DNA from: Pseudomonas kitaguniensis
GTDB taxonomy: Bacteria > Pseudomonadota > Gammaproteobacteria > Pseudomonadales > Pseudomonadaceae
Reading direction: 5' to 3'
NCBI RefSeq assembly: GCF_009296165.1
Contig: NZ_VUAZ01000042.1
Span: 26,121-90,120, forward strand
DNA length: 64,000 bases
The position numbers and the translations under genes are program-made. A model generated the notes under the pieces. That model was given only the letters and a program-made list of their open reading frames with translations, did not search any database and was not told where the DNA came from. Below, piece by piece: positions 20,045 to 29,974 of the stretch (its first letter is position 1; every line of letters begins with the position of its first letter).

Positions 20045-20464
20045 TCACTTCACTACTTTGAGGCTCGGTCGACCGGTCGGGCGCGGCGGCTCGGAATCCG
20101 GTGGTGGCGCCTCATCACTGCCCTCGCCTTCGATCGCTTCGTCTTCCTCGAAAGGCGACTCCAGATCGAACACCATGCCTTGGCCATTCTCGCGGGCGTA
20201 GATCCCGAGAATCGCGCCAATCGGCACGAACAGCGTATGCGGCACGCCGCCGAAACGCCCTTCGAAGCTTACCGCTTCGTTGTCCATGTGCAGGTGGCGC
20301 ACGGCACTCGGTGATACGTTCAGCACAATCTGCCCATCACTGGCAAAACCCTGCGGTACCTGAACCGCAGGGAATTCTGAGTTGACCAGCATGTGCGGGG
20401 TGCAATCGTTGTCCACAATCCACTCATAGAGCGCGCGGACCAGGTACGGTCGACTGGAGTTCAT
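20045..20464 (-). CDS. sspB: ClpXP protease specificity-enhancing factor SspB
   Basis: A 139-residue adaptor that delivers ssrA-tagged proteins to ClpXP. The N-terminal substrate-binding fold (RPYLVRALYEWIVDNDCTPH, then FEGRFGGVPH) matches SspB. A disordered acidic linker leads to the C-terminal ClpX-docking peptide (RPSLKVVK). It lies 17 bases after sspA, the usual pair. Confidence 0.96.
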   Translation of the reverse strand: MNSSRPYLVRALYEWIVDNDCTPHMLVNSEFPAVQVPQGFASDGQIVLNVSPSAVRHLHMDNEAVSFEGRFGGVPHTLFVPIGAILGIYARENGQGMVFDLESPFEEDEAIEGEGSDEAPPPDSEPPRPTGRPSLKVVK

Positions 20465-20481
20465 CAGCGGCTCCTTAAGCC

Positions 20482-21099
20482 TTAGCGCATATCGCGTTCG
20501 ACACCAGACAGACTCGCCTGGAAAGCCTCACGCGCAAACTGGCGCTCCATGTAATCAAGCAGCGGCTTGGCTGGCCGCGGCAGTTCAATACCCATAATCG
20601 GCAAGCGCCAGAGTATGGGGAGTAGGCAGCAATCCACCAGGCTTTGTTCCTCACTGAGGAAAAAAGGTTTGTCGGCGAACAGCGGCGAAACACCGGTCAG
20701 GCTCTCGCGCAATTCCTTGCGCGCCACAACGCGGGCGGCTTCTTTACTGCGTGAATCCAGAATCACATCCACCAGCCCGCACCAGTCACGCTGGATCCGA
20801 TGGATCAGCAGGCGGCTGTTGGCACGTGCCACCGGATACACCGGCAGCAAAGGCGGATGCGGGTAACGCTCATCCAGGTATTCCATCACCACGGTTGACT
20901 CCCACAACGCCAGGTCACGATCGACCAGGGTGGGCAAGCTGCCGTAAGGGTTCACTTCGATCAGTTTCGGCGGATGACGACCCACCTCCACACTGATGAT
21001 CTCGGCGCTGACACCCTTCTCTGCGAGCACGATGCGTACTCGGTGGGAATAGTGGTCGGCGGGGTCGGAGTAACAGGCCAACCGGTTGGTCACGCCCAT
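20482..21099 (-). CDS. sspA: Stringent starvation protein A
   Basis: A 205-residue RNA polymerase-associated protein with a glutathione-transferase fold: a thioredoxin-like N-terminal half ([20 protein letters not shown]) and an all-alpha C-terminal half. It lacks transferase activity in the known family and helps bacteria through starvation and acid stress; in P. aeruginosa it also affects alginate and virulence. The ATG at 21099 follows a GGAGG site. It follows petABC after a terminator-like structure. Confidence 0.96.
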   Translation of the reverse strand: MGVTNRLACYSDPADHYSHRVRIVLAEKGVSAEIISVEVGRHPPKLIEVNPYGSLPTLVDRDLALWESTVVMEYLDERYPHPPLLPVYPVARANSRLLIHRIQRDWCGLVDVILDSRSKEAARVVARKELRESLTGVSPLFADKPFFLSEEQSLVDCCLLPILWRLPIMGIELPRPAKPLLDYMERQFAREAFQASLSGVERDMR

Positions 21100-21136
21100 G
21101 GCGGTCCTCCTCGCTTGTTGAAATTATCGAAAGCTC

Positions 21137-21219
21137 AAAAACGAGCGCGCCCAGAGAGCATCCCTGCAGTGCCTGGTTGAACCAGAGCGCTACGTGTTCA
21201 GAGATGCCGCTGGGCGCGC
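21137..21219 (-). terminator. Long terminator-like structure after petC
   Basis: On the minus strand GCGCGCCCAG at one end pairs with CTGGGCGCGCT at the other, followed by CGTTTTTGAG. An inner GCATC/GATGC pair extends the stem. It lies between the petC stop (21249) and sspA, ending the bc1 transcript. Confidence 0.65.
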
Positions 21220-21248
21220 AAGATTAACAGCAATTGCTTACGGTTGGA

Positions 21249-22028
21249 TCAATGCACATCCTTCCAGTATTCGCGTTTAAGCAGGTAAGCGAATACGAAG
21301 AAGAAGGCCAGGTAGAGCAACACATACGTACCGATGCGCTGATGTTGCAGTTTGACCGGGTTGGCCGAGTAAGCCAGGAAGGTCACCAGATTCTTGACCT
21401 TCTCGTCAAACTGCTCTGCGTTCAGCGTACCGGTCTTGGGCAATATAGTCAGTTGATCGCATGCTTCATGTGTCAGAGGCGTGCCGGTCAACGGATCATA
21501 TTGCTTCTTGCCGTCTTCAACGACCTGAACCTGCTTGCATCCTACCACTTGGCGACCCTGCAGGCCGACAAGAACGTTAGGCATACCGACATTCGGGAAG
21601 ACTTTGTTGTTCACGCCATACGGCCGCGCCGGGTCTTCGTAGAACGATTTCAGGTAACCGTAGAGCCAGTCAGTGCCGCGCACACGCGCCACCAGGGTCA
21701 GGTCTGGCGGTGCCGCACCGAACCAGGCCTTGGCGTCTGCCGGTTGCATGCCGATGCTCATGTGGTCGCCGATTTTTGCGCCGGTGAACACCGCGTGGCT
21801 GAGCATTACGTCATGCGGGATGCCCAAGTCATCGGCAACACGCTCGTAGCGTTGGAACTTGGCGCTGTGGCAGCCCATGCAGTAGTTGGTGAAGGTACGC
21901 AAACCATCCTGCATGGCGGCCTTGTCGGACACATCAATATCGACTTTTTCGAGTTCCGCGCCATGCTCGGCCGCGAAGGACAGCAGCGGCAGCGCCGCAA
22001 ACACGAGTGCAACCAATAATTTTTTCAT
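21249..22028 (-). CDS. petC: Cytochrome c1 of the bc1 complex
   Basis: A 259-residue protein with an N-terminal signal peptide (cleavage probably after LLSFA), the heme-binding motif CMGCHSAKFQ near residue 54 and a C-terminal membrane anchor (about 224-245). It carries electrons from the Rieske centre to soluble cytochrome c in the respiratory chain. Its start overlaps the petB stop by one base. Confidence 0.97.
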   Translation of the reverse strand: MKKLLVALVFAALPLLSFAAEHGAELEKVDIDVSDKAAMQDGLRTFTNYCMGCHSAKFQRYERVADDLGIPHDVMLSHAVFTGAKIGDHMSIGMQPADAKAWFGAAPPDLTLVARVRGTDWLYGYLKSFYEDPARPYGVNNKVFPNVGMPNVLVGLQGRQVVGCKQVQVVEDGKKQYDPLTGTPLTHEACDQLTILPKTGTLNAEQFDEKVKNLVTFLAYSANPVKLQHQRIGTYVLLYLAFFFVFAYLLKREYWKDVH

Positions 22029-23239
22029 CAGCCAGTCACCCTTTCCGGAACCGGTTTGGTCTTCTCGAGCCGGGTGTAGAACGGCATCAGAATGAAGTAG
22101 GCGAAGTACAGGAAGGTGCAGACCTGCGACAGCAATGTACGCTCAGGGGTTGGCGCCAATACGCCCAACACGCCCAGGATCACGAACGAAATGCAGAATA
22201 CCCACAGCCAGATTTTGCTCAGCCAGCCCTTGTAGCGCATCGATTTGACCGGGCTTCGGTCGAGCCACGGCAGCACGAACAACACCGCAATGGCGGCGCC
22301 CATGGCGATCACGCCCATGAGCTTGTCGGGAATCGCGCGCAAGATCGCGTAGAACGGCGTGAAGTACCAGACCGGGGCAATGTGCTCAGGCGTCTTGAAC
22401 GCGTTGGCTTGCTCAAAGTTGGGCTTCTCGAGGAAATACCCGCCCATCTCCGGGAAAAAGAACACGATCGAGCAGAACACAAACAAGAACACCACCACAC
22501 CCACAATGTCTTTCACGGTGTAGTACGGGTGGAACGGAATGCCATCCAGCGGGATGCCGTTTTCGTCTTTGTACTTCTTGATGTCGACGCCGTCCGGGTT
22601 GTTGGAGCCCACCTCGTGCAGCGCCAGGATGTGCAGCACCACCAGGCCAAGAATCACGATCGGCAGCGCCACCACGTGCAGCGCAAAAAAGCGGTTCAGG
22701 GTGATGCCGGAGATCAGGTAGTCACCCCGAATCCACTGGGTCAGGTCGTTGCCGATGACCGGGATCGCACCGAACAGCGAGATGATCACCTGTGCGCCCC
22801 AGTACGACATTTGGCCCCACGGCAGCAGGTAACCCATGAACGCTTCGGCCATCAGCGCCAGGTAAATCAGCATGCCGAACACCCACACCAGCTCACGCGG
22901 CTTCTGGTACGAGCCGTAGAGCAAGCCACGGAACATGTGCATGTAAACCACGATAAAGAACGCCGACGCGCCGGTAGAGTGCAGCAAGCGCAGGATCGAG
23001 CCGTACTCGACGTCACGCATGATGTACTCAACAGAGGCGAACGCCTCCTCTGCCGAGGGCGTGTAACTCATCGTCAACCACACGCCGGTGATGATCTGGT
23101 TGACCAGCACCAGCAGTGCCAGTGAACCGAAGAAGTAGAAGAAGTTGAAGTTTTTTGGCGCGTAATATTTGCTGAGGTGGTCTTCCCACATTTTGGTCGC
23201 CGGGAAGCGTGCATCCACCCAATCCATGAACTTGCTCAT
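22028..23239 (-). CDS. petB: Cytochrome b of the bc1 complex
   Basis: A 403-residue membrane protein with eight or more helices that holds two b hemes and the quinol sites. The SYTPSAEEAFASVEYIMRDV region, the paired histidine helices (LHSTGASAFFIVVYMHMFRG and the LHVVALPIV helix) and the PDW-like region of the Qo site are present. It overlaps both petA (23239) and petC (22028) by one base, showing a tight operon. Confidence 0.97.
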   Translation of the reverse strand: MSKFMDWVDARFPATKMWEDHLSKYYAPKNFNFFYFFGSLALLVLVNQIITGVWLTMSYTPSAEEAFASVEYIMRDVEYGSILRLLHSTGASAFFIVVYMHMFRGLLYGSYQKPRELVWVFGMLIYLALMAEAFMGYLLPWGQMSYWGAQVIISLFGAIPVIGNDLTQWIRGDYLISGITLNRFFALHVVALPIVILGLVVLHILALHEVGSNNPDGVDIKKYKDENGIPLDGIPFHPYYTVKDIVGVVVFLFVFCSIVFFFPEMGGYFLEKPNFEQANAFKTPEHIAPVWYFTPFYAILRAIPDKLMGVIAMGAAIAVLFVLPWLDRSPVKSMRYKGWLSKIWLWVFCISFVILGVLGVLAPTPERTLLSQVCTFLYFAYFILMPFYTRLEKTKPVPERVTG

Positions 23240-23835
23240 CAGGCTTTCTCCCCCTCGTCGACGCCAATGACAATGACATTGTCAGTCTCGTAATGATGTG
23301 GCGGAACCGGCAGGTTCAAAGGTGCAGGTTGGGACTTATAGACGCGGCCGGCCAGGTCGTAGTGGGAGCCGTGGCAAGGGCAGAAGTAACCGCCGACCCA
23401 GTCTTTGCCGAGGTCGGCAGGCGCAACTTCAGGGCGGAAGGTTGGCGAGCAGCCGAGGTGGGTGCAGATACCGATCAGCAGCAGAATCTCTGGTTTGATC
23501 GAACGGACTTCCTTATCAACGTAGGCGGGCTGGTCGGAATTCTTTGAGTCGGGGTCAGACAACTGGCCTTCGATTTTCTTCAGATTCCCGAGGATTTCTT
23601 CAGTACGACGAACAATGAAAACCGGCTGACCGCGCCACTCAGCAATCATTTGCTGACCTGGCTCGACCTTACTGACATTCACCTTCACCGGTGCACCTGC
23701 GGCTTTCGCCTTGGCACTGGGAAACCATGACCCCACGAACGGGACCGCAGCCCCCACCGCTCCTGCAGCACCCACCACGGACGTGGCGGCTACCAAGAAG
23801 CGACGCCGGCCTGCATTCACGCCGTCATTGCTCAT
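23239..23835 (-). CDS. petA: Ubiquinol-cytochrome c reductase Rieske iron-sulfur subunit
   Basis: A 198-residue protein with a twin-arginine-type N-terminus (NAGRRRFLVAATSVVGAAG) and a single anchor. The 2Fe-2S ligands are in CTHLGCSP and CPCHGSHYD, both intact. It takes electrons from quinol in the bc1 complex. It is the first gene of petABC and lies downstream of rpsI, separated by a terminator. Confidence 0.97.
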   Translation of the reverse strand: MSNDGVNAGRRRFLVAATSVVGAAGAVGAAVPFVGSWFPSAKAKAAGAPVKVNVSKVEPGQQMIAEWRGQPVFIVRRTEEILGNLKKIEGQLSDPDSKNSDQPAYVDKEVRSIKPEILLLIGICTHLGCSPTFRPEVAPADLGKDWVGGYFCPCHGSHYDLAGRVYKSQPAPLNLPVPPHHYETDNVIVIGVDEGEKA

Positions 23836-24045
23836 TCAGTCCTCTCCCATCAGCTTTTTGGCCTGTTAAATCAGGCGTCTACTAAGTATTAACGCTGAAC
23901 TTATAAAAATTTTGCAGGATGGTAATGAAAAGCCCACACACTTACAAGGGAATTACCCCGCAGCGCGGCTCCAGGCCTTGCAGTATAGGGTGTCTACGGA
24001 TGTGGCACGTTGTCACGGCCAAAGGTATGCACAAATCGCAGGCAA

Positions 24046-24084
24046 TAAAAAACGCCCAGCTCCGTGAGGAGGCTGGGCGTTTTT
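24046..24084 (-). terminator. Terminator of rplM-rpsI
   Basis: On the minus strand AACGCCCAGCC and GCTGGGCGTT form a strong hairpin followed by TTTTTTATT, starting about 18 bases past the rpsI stop. Confidence 0.92.
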
Positions 24085-24101
24085 GTGGAACGTAAAGCGA
24101 A

Positions 24102-24494
24102 TTAACGCTTCGAGTACTGCGGACGCTTACGCGCTTTACGCAGACCGACTTTCTTACGTTCAACTTCACGAGCATCGCGAGTTACGAAGCCAGCTTTGCG
24201 CAGAGCGCCACGCAGGGTTTCGTCGTACTGCATCAGAGCGCGAGTGATACCGTGGCGGATTGCGCCAGCTTGACCACTTACACCGCCACCGATAACGGTG
24301 ACGTAGATGTCGAACTTTTCAACTGTCTCGGTCAGTTCCAGCGGCTGACGAACTACCATGCGGGCAGTTTCGCGACCGAAGAAATTTTCCAGAGTGCGGT
24401 TGTTGATCGAGATGTTACCAGTACCCGGACGCAGGAAAACACGTGCGGTAGCGGTTTTGCGACGGCCAGTGCCGTAATTTTGAGTCGCCGACAT
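24102..24494 (-). CDS. rpsI: 30S ribosomal protein S9
   Basis: A 130-residue protein matching S9 in full: the opening [31 protein letters not shown] in the middle, and the conserved C-terminal tail ending KRPQYSKR, which reaches into the ribosomal P site. It follows rplM by 14 bases in the universal rplM-rpsI operon. Confidence 0.99.
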   Translation of the reverse strand: MSATQNYGTGRRKTATARVFLRPGTGNISINNRTLENFFGRETARMVVRQPLELTETVEKFDIYVTVIGGGVSGQAGAIRHGITRALMQYDETLRGALRKAGFVTRDAREVERKKVGLRKARKRPQYSKR

Positions 24495-24508
24495 AATGAA
24501 CTATTCCG

Positions 24509-24937
24509 TTAAAACTTCAGTTCTTGGGGCTGCTGAGCAGCATGAGGGTGTACAGCGCCCGCATAGACTTTCAGCTTGCGAAACATATCGCGACCCAGTG
24601 GGCCCTTCGGCAGCATACCTTTAACCGCGATTTCAATCGGGGCCTCAGGCTTCTTGGAGATCAGGCCTTCAAAGTTGGAAGACTTGATGCCGCCTGGGAA
24701 ACCGGAGTGACGGTAGTACATTTTGTCTTGCGCTTTGTTGCCGGTAACACGTACCTGCTCGGCGTTGATGATGACAATGTAGTCACCGGTATCAACGTGA
24801 GGGGTGTACTCAGGCTTGTGCTTGCCACGCAGACGGCTGGCGACTTCAGTGGCCAGACGACCCAGAGTCTGACCAGCGGCGTCGACGATAAACCAGTCGC
24901 GCTGGACTGTGTCCGGTTTTGCAGTAAAAGTTGTCAT
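24509..24937 (-). CDS. rplM: 50S ribosomal protein L13
   Basis: A 142-residue protein with the L13 signature ([31 protein letters not shown] and [10 protein letters not shown]). It binds early in 50S assembly. The 248 bases upstream, shared with the divergent tas gene, must contain the operon promoter and any leader. I recognise no specific autoregulatory structure. Confidence 0.99.
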   Translation of the reverse strand: MTTFTAKPDTVQRDWFIVDAAGQTLGRLATEVASRLRGKHKPEYTPHVDTGDYIVIINAEQVRVTGNKAQDKMYYRHSGFPGGIKSSNFEGLISKKPEAPIEIAVKGMLPKGPLGRDMFRKLKVYAGAVHPHAAQQPQELKF

Positions 24938-25185
24938 TCTTTAATAGCCTCAGGGGCCGCCCTGTAAATTAGACGGCGGATCTTACTGAATAGTGCGTAC
25001 TTTGACAAGTCAAAGGCAGCCGGATACAGACGCTATCGGGGGCTCGGGTCGGCGCGTCCGTTCAACGGCAAGATTCTTCGGCAGGCGGCGCATCACTTCC
25101 ACTGCAGAAAGAGGTGGGCAATTATGCAGATTGCGAAAAAAATTTCAACCTGCTTTTATGATTGTTTTCCCCGAAGGAGCACCTG

Positions 25186-26226
25186 ATGGATTATCGACAG
25201 CTGGGCCGAACCGATCTGAACGTAAGCGCGATTGCCCTGGGCACCATGACGTGGGGCGAGCAGAACAGCGAAGCAGAGGCCTTTGCACAGATCGAGCGGG
25301 CCAAAGCCGCAGGGATCAACTTCCTCGACACGGCGGAAATGTACCCGGTGCCGCCCAAGGCCGACACCTATGCCACCACCGAGCGTTACATCGGCAATTA
25401 CTTCAAAAGCCGCGGTGACCGTGCCGACTGGGTGCTCGCCAGCAAAATCGCAGGCCCCGGCAATACCATCGACTACATTCGCGATGGCTACCTGCGCCAC
25501 AACCGTAAACACATCGTCGAAGCCCTCGACGCCAGCCTCAAGCGCCTGCAAACCGACTGGATCGACCTCTACCAGTTGCACTGGCCCGAGCGCAGCACCA
25601 ACTTTTTCGGCCAACTGAGCTACACACACAAGGACGAAGACGACCTCACGCCACTGGAAGAAACCCTCGAAGCGCTGGACGAACAGGTAAAGGCCGGCAA
25701 AATCCGCCACATTGGCCTGTCCAACGAAACCCCGTGGGGCACCATGAAGTTCCTGGCCCTGGCCGAAGCCCGTGGCTGGAGCCGCGCCGTGTCGATCCAG
25801 AACCCCTACAACCTGCTCAACCGCAGCTTTGAAGTGGGCCTGGCGGAAGTCGCCATTCGCGAACAATGCGGCTTGCTGGCGTATTCGCCGCTGGCGTTCG
25901 GCATGCTCAGCGGCAAGTACGAAGGCGGCGCCCGCCCGGCAAAAGCCCGCCTGACTGAATACAGCCGCTTCAGCCGCTACTTCAACCCGCAGTCGGAAGC
26001 CGCGTGCAGCCGTTACGTGGCACTGGCGCGCGAGCACGGCCTGGACCCGGCGCAAATGGCCCTGGCATTCGTCACGCAACAGCCGTTTGTGACCAGCAAT
26101 ATCATCGGTGCAACCAGCCTTGCGCAGTTGGACAGCAACATCGCCAGTGCCGACCTGAAACTCTCCAAAGAGGTGCTGGAGGGGATTGAGGCAATTCAGA
26201 AGGATCATCCAAACCCTGCGCCTTAA
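25186..26226 (+). CDS. tas: Aldo/keto reductase, Tas family
   Basis: A 346-residue NADPH-dependent oxidoreductase with a TIM barrel. It aligns by eye with E. coli Tas: LGTMTWGEQNSEAEA, the catalytic tyrosine in DTAEMYPVPPK, the catalytic lysine in ASKIAGPGN, the histidine in QLHWPERS, and the cofactor loop near the C-terminus. ATG 25186 follows GAAGGAG; an upstream start would add eight residues without support. The natural substrate is unknown. The same neighbour of rplM occurs in P. aeruginosa. Confidence 0.92.
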   Translation: MDYRQLGRTDLNVSAIALGTMTWGEQNSEAEAFAQIERAKAAGINFLDTAEMYPVPPKADTYATTERYIGNYFKSRGDRADWVLASKIAGPGNTIDYIRDGYLRHNRKHIVEALDASLKRLQTDWIDLYQLHWPERSTNFFGQLSYTHKDEDDLTPLEETLEALDEQVKAGKIRHIGLSNETPWGTMKFLALAEARGWSRAVSIQNPYNLLNRSFEVGLAEVAIREQCGLLAYSPLAFGMLSGKYEGGARPAKARLTEYSRFSRYFNPQSEAACSRYVALAREHGLDPAQMALAFVTQQPFVTSNIIGATSLAQLDSNIASADLKLSKEVLEGIEAIQKDHPNPAP

Positions 26227-26234
26227 TCGCTAAC

Positions 26235-26261
26235 TGAGGGTTCCCAGGCGGGGAACCCTCA
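26235..26261 (+). terminator. Hairpin after tas
   Basis: TGAGGGTTCCC/GGGAACCCTCA, nine bases after the tas stop. There is no T run on the plus strand, so it is a weak terminator or stabiliser. Confidence 0.55.
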
Positions 26262-26374
26262 TCAAACGGAGCCGATGCCCCCGATGACAGCATGGGGCAC
26301 TGGACACACGGGGTAAAAAATAAGACGATCCAGCCGTCTGGTGACCACTTTCCCCTATAAGAATAAATGAAATT

Positions 26375-27370
26375 ATGTCCAACCAAATCTCCACGCCTTT
26401 ACGGCGCGTCAGCATTTTGGCGATTGATCGGGTATTCGCTTCAACCCTGATGCAAGCCAAGGATTTCTTCCACCTGGCCAGCCTGCGTTACGGCAAACAG
26501 CAAGGCCTGGGCCTCATCCCCGCGTTCGAAACGCGCCTGGTCAGCCCCGACGGGCAATCAGTGCGCAGCTTCAGCGACGTGATCATGCCGGTCGACGGCG
26601 GCCTGGAAGACGCCGACATCATCGTGCTACCGGCCTTCTGGGACGATTTCGACGCCATGTGCGCGCGCTACCCGCAAGTGCTGCCCTGGCTGCGCGAACA
26701 ACACGCCCGCGGCGCGGTACTCTGCGGTGAAGCCACTGGCGTATTCTGGCTGGCCGAAGCCGGGCTGCTGGATGGCAAGGAGGCAACCACTTACTGGCGC
26801 TTCTTCAAGGCCTTCAGCGAACGCTTCCCCAAGGTGCAGCTCAATCAGGACAAACACCTGACCGACGCCGACAACCTGTATTGCGCCGGCGGCACCACCT
26901 CGGCATGCGACCTCTACATCTACCTGATCGAACGTTTCTGCGGCGCCACCATCGCCCAGGCCGTGGCCCGCGACATTCTCTACGAAGTGCAGCGCAGCTA
27001 CGCGCCAGGGCGCATTGGTTTTGGTGGGCAGAAGCTGCATCAGGACGTGATCATCCTGCAAATTCAACACTGGCTTGAAGAGCATTTTGCCGACAAGTTT
27101 CGTTTCGAAGACGTCGCCCGCGAACACGGCATGAGCATCCGCAACTTCATGCGCCGCTTCCAGAGCGCCACGGGTGACAAGCCGCTGCACTACTTGCAAC
27201 GCCTGCGTATCGAGACGGCCAAAGGGCTGCTCTCGGGCAGCCGCAAAAGCATCAAGACCATCAGTTATGAGGTGGGTTATGACGATGCGAGCTTTTTTGC
27301 GCGGCTGTTCAGGCAACACACCGAGCTGTCGCCGAACCAGTACCGCCAGCAGTTCCAGCAGGCCGCCTGA
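26375..27370 (+). CDS. GlxA-type AraC-family transcriptional regulator
   Basis: A 331-residue regulator with an N-terminal DJ-1/PfpI-like amidotransferase domain (about 10-190; nucleophile-elbow cysteine in VLCGEATGVFWLAEAG) and a C-terminal AraC double helix-turn-helix (about 225-328, including SIRNFMRRFQSATGDKPLHY and ISYEVGYDDASFFARLFRQH). In P. aeruginosa such proteins sense amino acids or betaines (ArgR, GbdR, CdhR). No target gene is evident: tas upstream is on the same strand, zapE is convergent. The ligand is unknown. Confidence 0.87.
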   Translation: MSNQISTPLRRVSILAIDRVFASTLMQAKDFFHLASLRYGKQQGLGLIPAFETRLVSPDGQSVRSFSDVIMPVDGGLEDADIIVLPAFWDDFDAMCARYPQVLPWLREQHARGAVLCGEATGVFWLAEAGLLDGKEATTYWRFFKAFSERFPKVQLNQDKHLTDADNLYCAGGTTSACDLYIYLIERFCGATIAQAVARDILYEVQRSYAPGRIGFGGQKLHQDVIILQIQHWLEEHFADKFRFEDVAREHGMSIRNFMRRFQSATGDKPLHYLQRLRIETAKGLLSGSRKSIKTISYEVGYDDASFFARLFRQHTELSPNQYRQQFQQAA

Positions 27371-27379
27371 ACCCAATGC

Positions 27380-27409
27380 GGGAGGGGATTGCTCCCTCCC
27401 CCATTTTTT
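27380..27409 (+). terminator. Terminator after the GlxA-type regulator
   Basis: GGGAGGG/CCCTCCC hairpin followed by CCATTTTTTA ten bases after the stop. The stem may also serve the convergent zapE. Confidence 0.85.
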
Positions 27410-27421
27410 ACGGTGTCGTGT

Positions 27422-28516
27422 TTACGGCTTGTGCCCGCGCGACAGGAACTCGTGGGACTGCATTTCCAGCAAGCGGCTCAACGTGCGCTGGAATTCGAAA
27501 TTCAAGCGACCGCCGGTGTAGAGGTCTTTGAGCTCGACTTCCGCCGAAATAATCAACTTGACGTTACGGTCGTAGAACTCGTCGACCATGTTGATAAAAC
27601 GGCGCGCGATGTCGTCAGTGGTGACGCTCATCTGCTCCACGCCGCTCAAGATCACCGCGTGGAAGATCTTGCCCAATTCGATGTAGTCGTTCTGGCTGCG
27701 CGGGCCGTCGCACAGTTGACGGAATTCGAACCAGGCCACGTCATCGCAGGTACGCAGCGCGATAATTTCGCGGTTCTCGATCATCAGCTTGTCGTTTTCC
27801 ACCGCCTGCGTGCATTCCGGCGTGAGCGCTCGGAAGCTTTTCTTCAAGCTTTCATGCGCTGCTTCGTTCAGCGGGAAGTGGAACAGTTCGGCCTGCTCAA
27901 GGTGACGCAGGCGATAGTCGACGCCACTGTCGACGTTGACGATCTCGGTATTCTGCTTGATCAGCGCGATGGCCGGCAGGAAGCGCGCACGTTGCAGGCC
28001 GTCCTTGTACAGGCCGTCGGGCACGATGTTCGACGTGGCAACCAGGGTCACGCCGTTCTTGAACAGCTCTTCCATCAGGGTGCCAAGGATCATGGCATCG
28101 GTGATGTCGGAGACGAAAAACTCATCGAAGCAGATCACCCGCGCTTCGTCGGAGAACCGCTTGGCGATGATGGTCAGCGGGTTTTTCTCGCCCGGCAGGG
28201 TTTTCATCTCTTCGTGCACACGCTTCATGAAGCGGTGAAAGTGCGTGCGCACCTTTTCCTTGAATGGCAGCGCTTCGAAGAAAGTGTCTACCAGGTAGGT
28301 CTTCCCGCGGCCGACGCCACCCCAGAAGTACAGGCCTTTGACCGGCGTGTGGTCTTTTTTGCCAAACAGCTTGCCGAGCAACCCTGGCTTGTTCTGCGAG
28401 GCCGCGACCAGGTCGTCGTACAGGCGCTGCAGATGCCGCACCGCGTTTTCCTGGGCAGCGTCATGGAAGAATTCAGGGCGTTTCAGATCAGCTTGATATC
28501 GTTCTAGGGGCGTCAT
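27422..28516 (-). CDS. zapE: Cell division ATPase ZapE (AFG1 family)
   Basis: A 364-residue AFG1-like AAA ATPase. Walker A is GGVGRGKTYLVD near residue 70 and Walker B is VICFDEFFVSD near residue 150. In E. coli ZapE acts at the division ring under stress. ATG 28516 (MTPLERYQADLKRPEFF) is the family start; the 21 codons before it overlap the trpS terminator. Same neighbourhood as PAO1, upstream of nothing obviously coupled. Confidence 0.93.
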   Translation of the reverse strand: MTPLERYQADLKRPEFFHDAAQENAVRHLQRLYDDLVAASQNKPGLLGKLFGKKDHTPVKGLYFWGGVGRGKTYLVDTFFEALPFKEKVRTHFHRFMKRVHEEMKTLPGEKNPLTIIAKRFSDEARVICFDEFFVSDITDAMILGTLMEELFKNGVTLVATSNIVPDGLYKDGLQRARFLPAIALIKQNTEIVNVDSGVDYRLRHLEQAELFHFPLNEAAHESLKKSFRALTPECTQAVENDKLMIENREIIALRTCDDVAWFEFRQLCDGPRSQNDYIELGKIFHAVILSGVEQMSVTTDDIARRFINMVDEFYDRNVKLIISAEVELKDLYTGGRLNFEFQRTLSRLLEMQSHEFLSRGHKP

Positions 28517-28535
28517 AATTTCGTTAGCAAGGCAA

Positions 28536-28567
28536 CAAAAACGGGCCGTCACTGTAACGACGGCCCT
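28536..28567 (-). terminator. Terminator of trpS
   Basis: On the minus strand AGGGCCGTCGTT/AGTGACGGCCC, followed by GTTTTTGTT. It lies between trpS and zapE. Confidence 0.88.
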
Positions 28568-28595
28568 GCATAATGGCAATCAACCCTTGGTCGGG

Positions 28596-29950
28596 TTAAT
28601 CCTCGGTTGGGGTCAACGCAACGCGCAACGCGGCAATGGCGGTATCACGCGACGCTTCGTCGGCAAACACGGCACTGTCGGCCACCGCAGCGCCGTCCAG
28701 CCATACGCTGAAGCGTTGGGCCTCTGTGCGCACGTCCAGCGCGTCGCCGTTTTGCAACTGCTTGGTCACTGCGCCAGCCGCTTTACCGTCGGCAAAGTTG
28801 CGTGACAACAGCAGTTGCTCGCCATCGGCGGCCAGCAAACGGAAACGGAAGCTGCCGTCGTCTTCGCGAAAGCTCACAAACCGTGCGGCTTTCGCGGCTT
28901 TCTTTTTAGCACTGACCGGCGCAGCCGCCGGCTCGACGAACGTGCGCAGGCCCACCGCCTCACGCAGCTCGGCGAGGAACGGCGCCGCGACGCGCGGGCT
29001 TTTTTGGCGCCGACCAGCAGCAGGTCTTCCATGTCCGATGGGCGCGACATCAGTTCGTGATAGCGCTCACGCGCTTCGCCCAACTGGCCATCAAGCAGTT
29101 GGAACAAGCGATTTTTAGCCTCGCCCCAGCCCAGGCCTTGCAGCAGTTCAGCGCGGAACGCTTGTTCCTGCGCCTGGCTGGCAAACGCCTGGTACAGGGT
29201 GAACAGGTGCGAGGTGTCCGGGTCTTTGGCTTCGCCGGGCGCGCGCGAATCGGTGACGATGCGCGAGATGGCGTCTTTCATTTCCTTGGCGCTGGTGAAC
29301 AACGGGATGGTGTTGTCGTAGCTCTTCGACATCTTGCGACCGTCGAGGCCCGGCAAGGTGGCGACGCTTTCTTCGATCAACGCCTCGGGCATAGTGAAAA
29401 ATTCTTTGCCCTTGCCGAACAGGTGGTTGAAGCGCTGGCCGATGTCGCGGGCCATCTCCACGTGCTGGATCTGGTCGCGGCCCACCGGCACTTTGTGCGC
29501 GTTGAACATCAAAATGTCCGCTGCCATCAGCACCGGGTAACTGTACAGGCCCATGGTGATGCCCGCGTCCGGGTCTTCGCCGGTTTCGACGTTTTTGTCC
29601 ACCGAGGCCTTGTAGGCGTGGGCGCGGTTGAGCAGGCCCTTGGCGGCAACGCAGGTCAGCAGCCAGGTCAGCTCGGGGATTTCAGGGATGTCGGACTGAC
29701 GGTAGAACGTCACCCGATTCACATCCAGGCCACCGGCCAGCCAGGTCGCGGCGATTTCCATACGCGAGCGCTGAATGCGCTGCGGGTCATCACATTTGAT
29801 CAGGGCGTGGTAGTCGGCCAGGAAGTAGAAAGAGTCGGCATTCGCGTCCTGGCTGGCGAGGATAGCCGGGCGAATCGCACCGGCGTAGTTGCCCAGGTGC
29901 GGCGTGCCGGTGGTGGTAATGCCGGTGAGAATACGGGTACGAGTGGTCAT
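28596..29950 (-). CDS. trpS: Tryptophanyl-tRNA synthetase (frameshifted near 28990)
   Basis: Class I synthetase that charges tRNA(Trp). The HIGH-like motif is in [12 protein letters not shown] near residue 15 and the KMSKS motif in [13 protein letters not shown] near residue 200. After [11 protein letters not shown] the frame shifts; the normal C-terminal extension ([18 protein letters not shown] and on) continues in another frame to 28596. One base missing from a GC-rich run near 28990 explains the break, and restoring it gives about 451 residues, the usual Pseudomonas length. The active-site part is intact either way. Confidence 0.92.
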
Positions 29951-29974
29951 GGGTAATCGCTTATCAGGCAGCTA

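Noticed and set aside
24938..25185. Possible tRNA or riboswitch upstream of rplM and tas
   Set aside because: No cloverleaf, CCA end or known riboswitch core was visible; the gap is a divergent promoter region.
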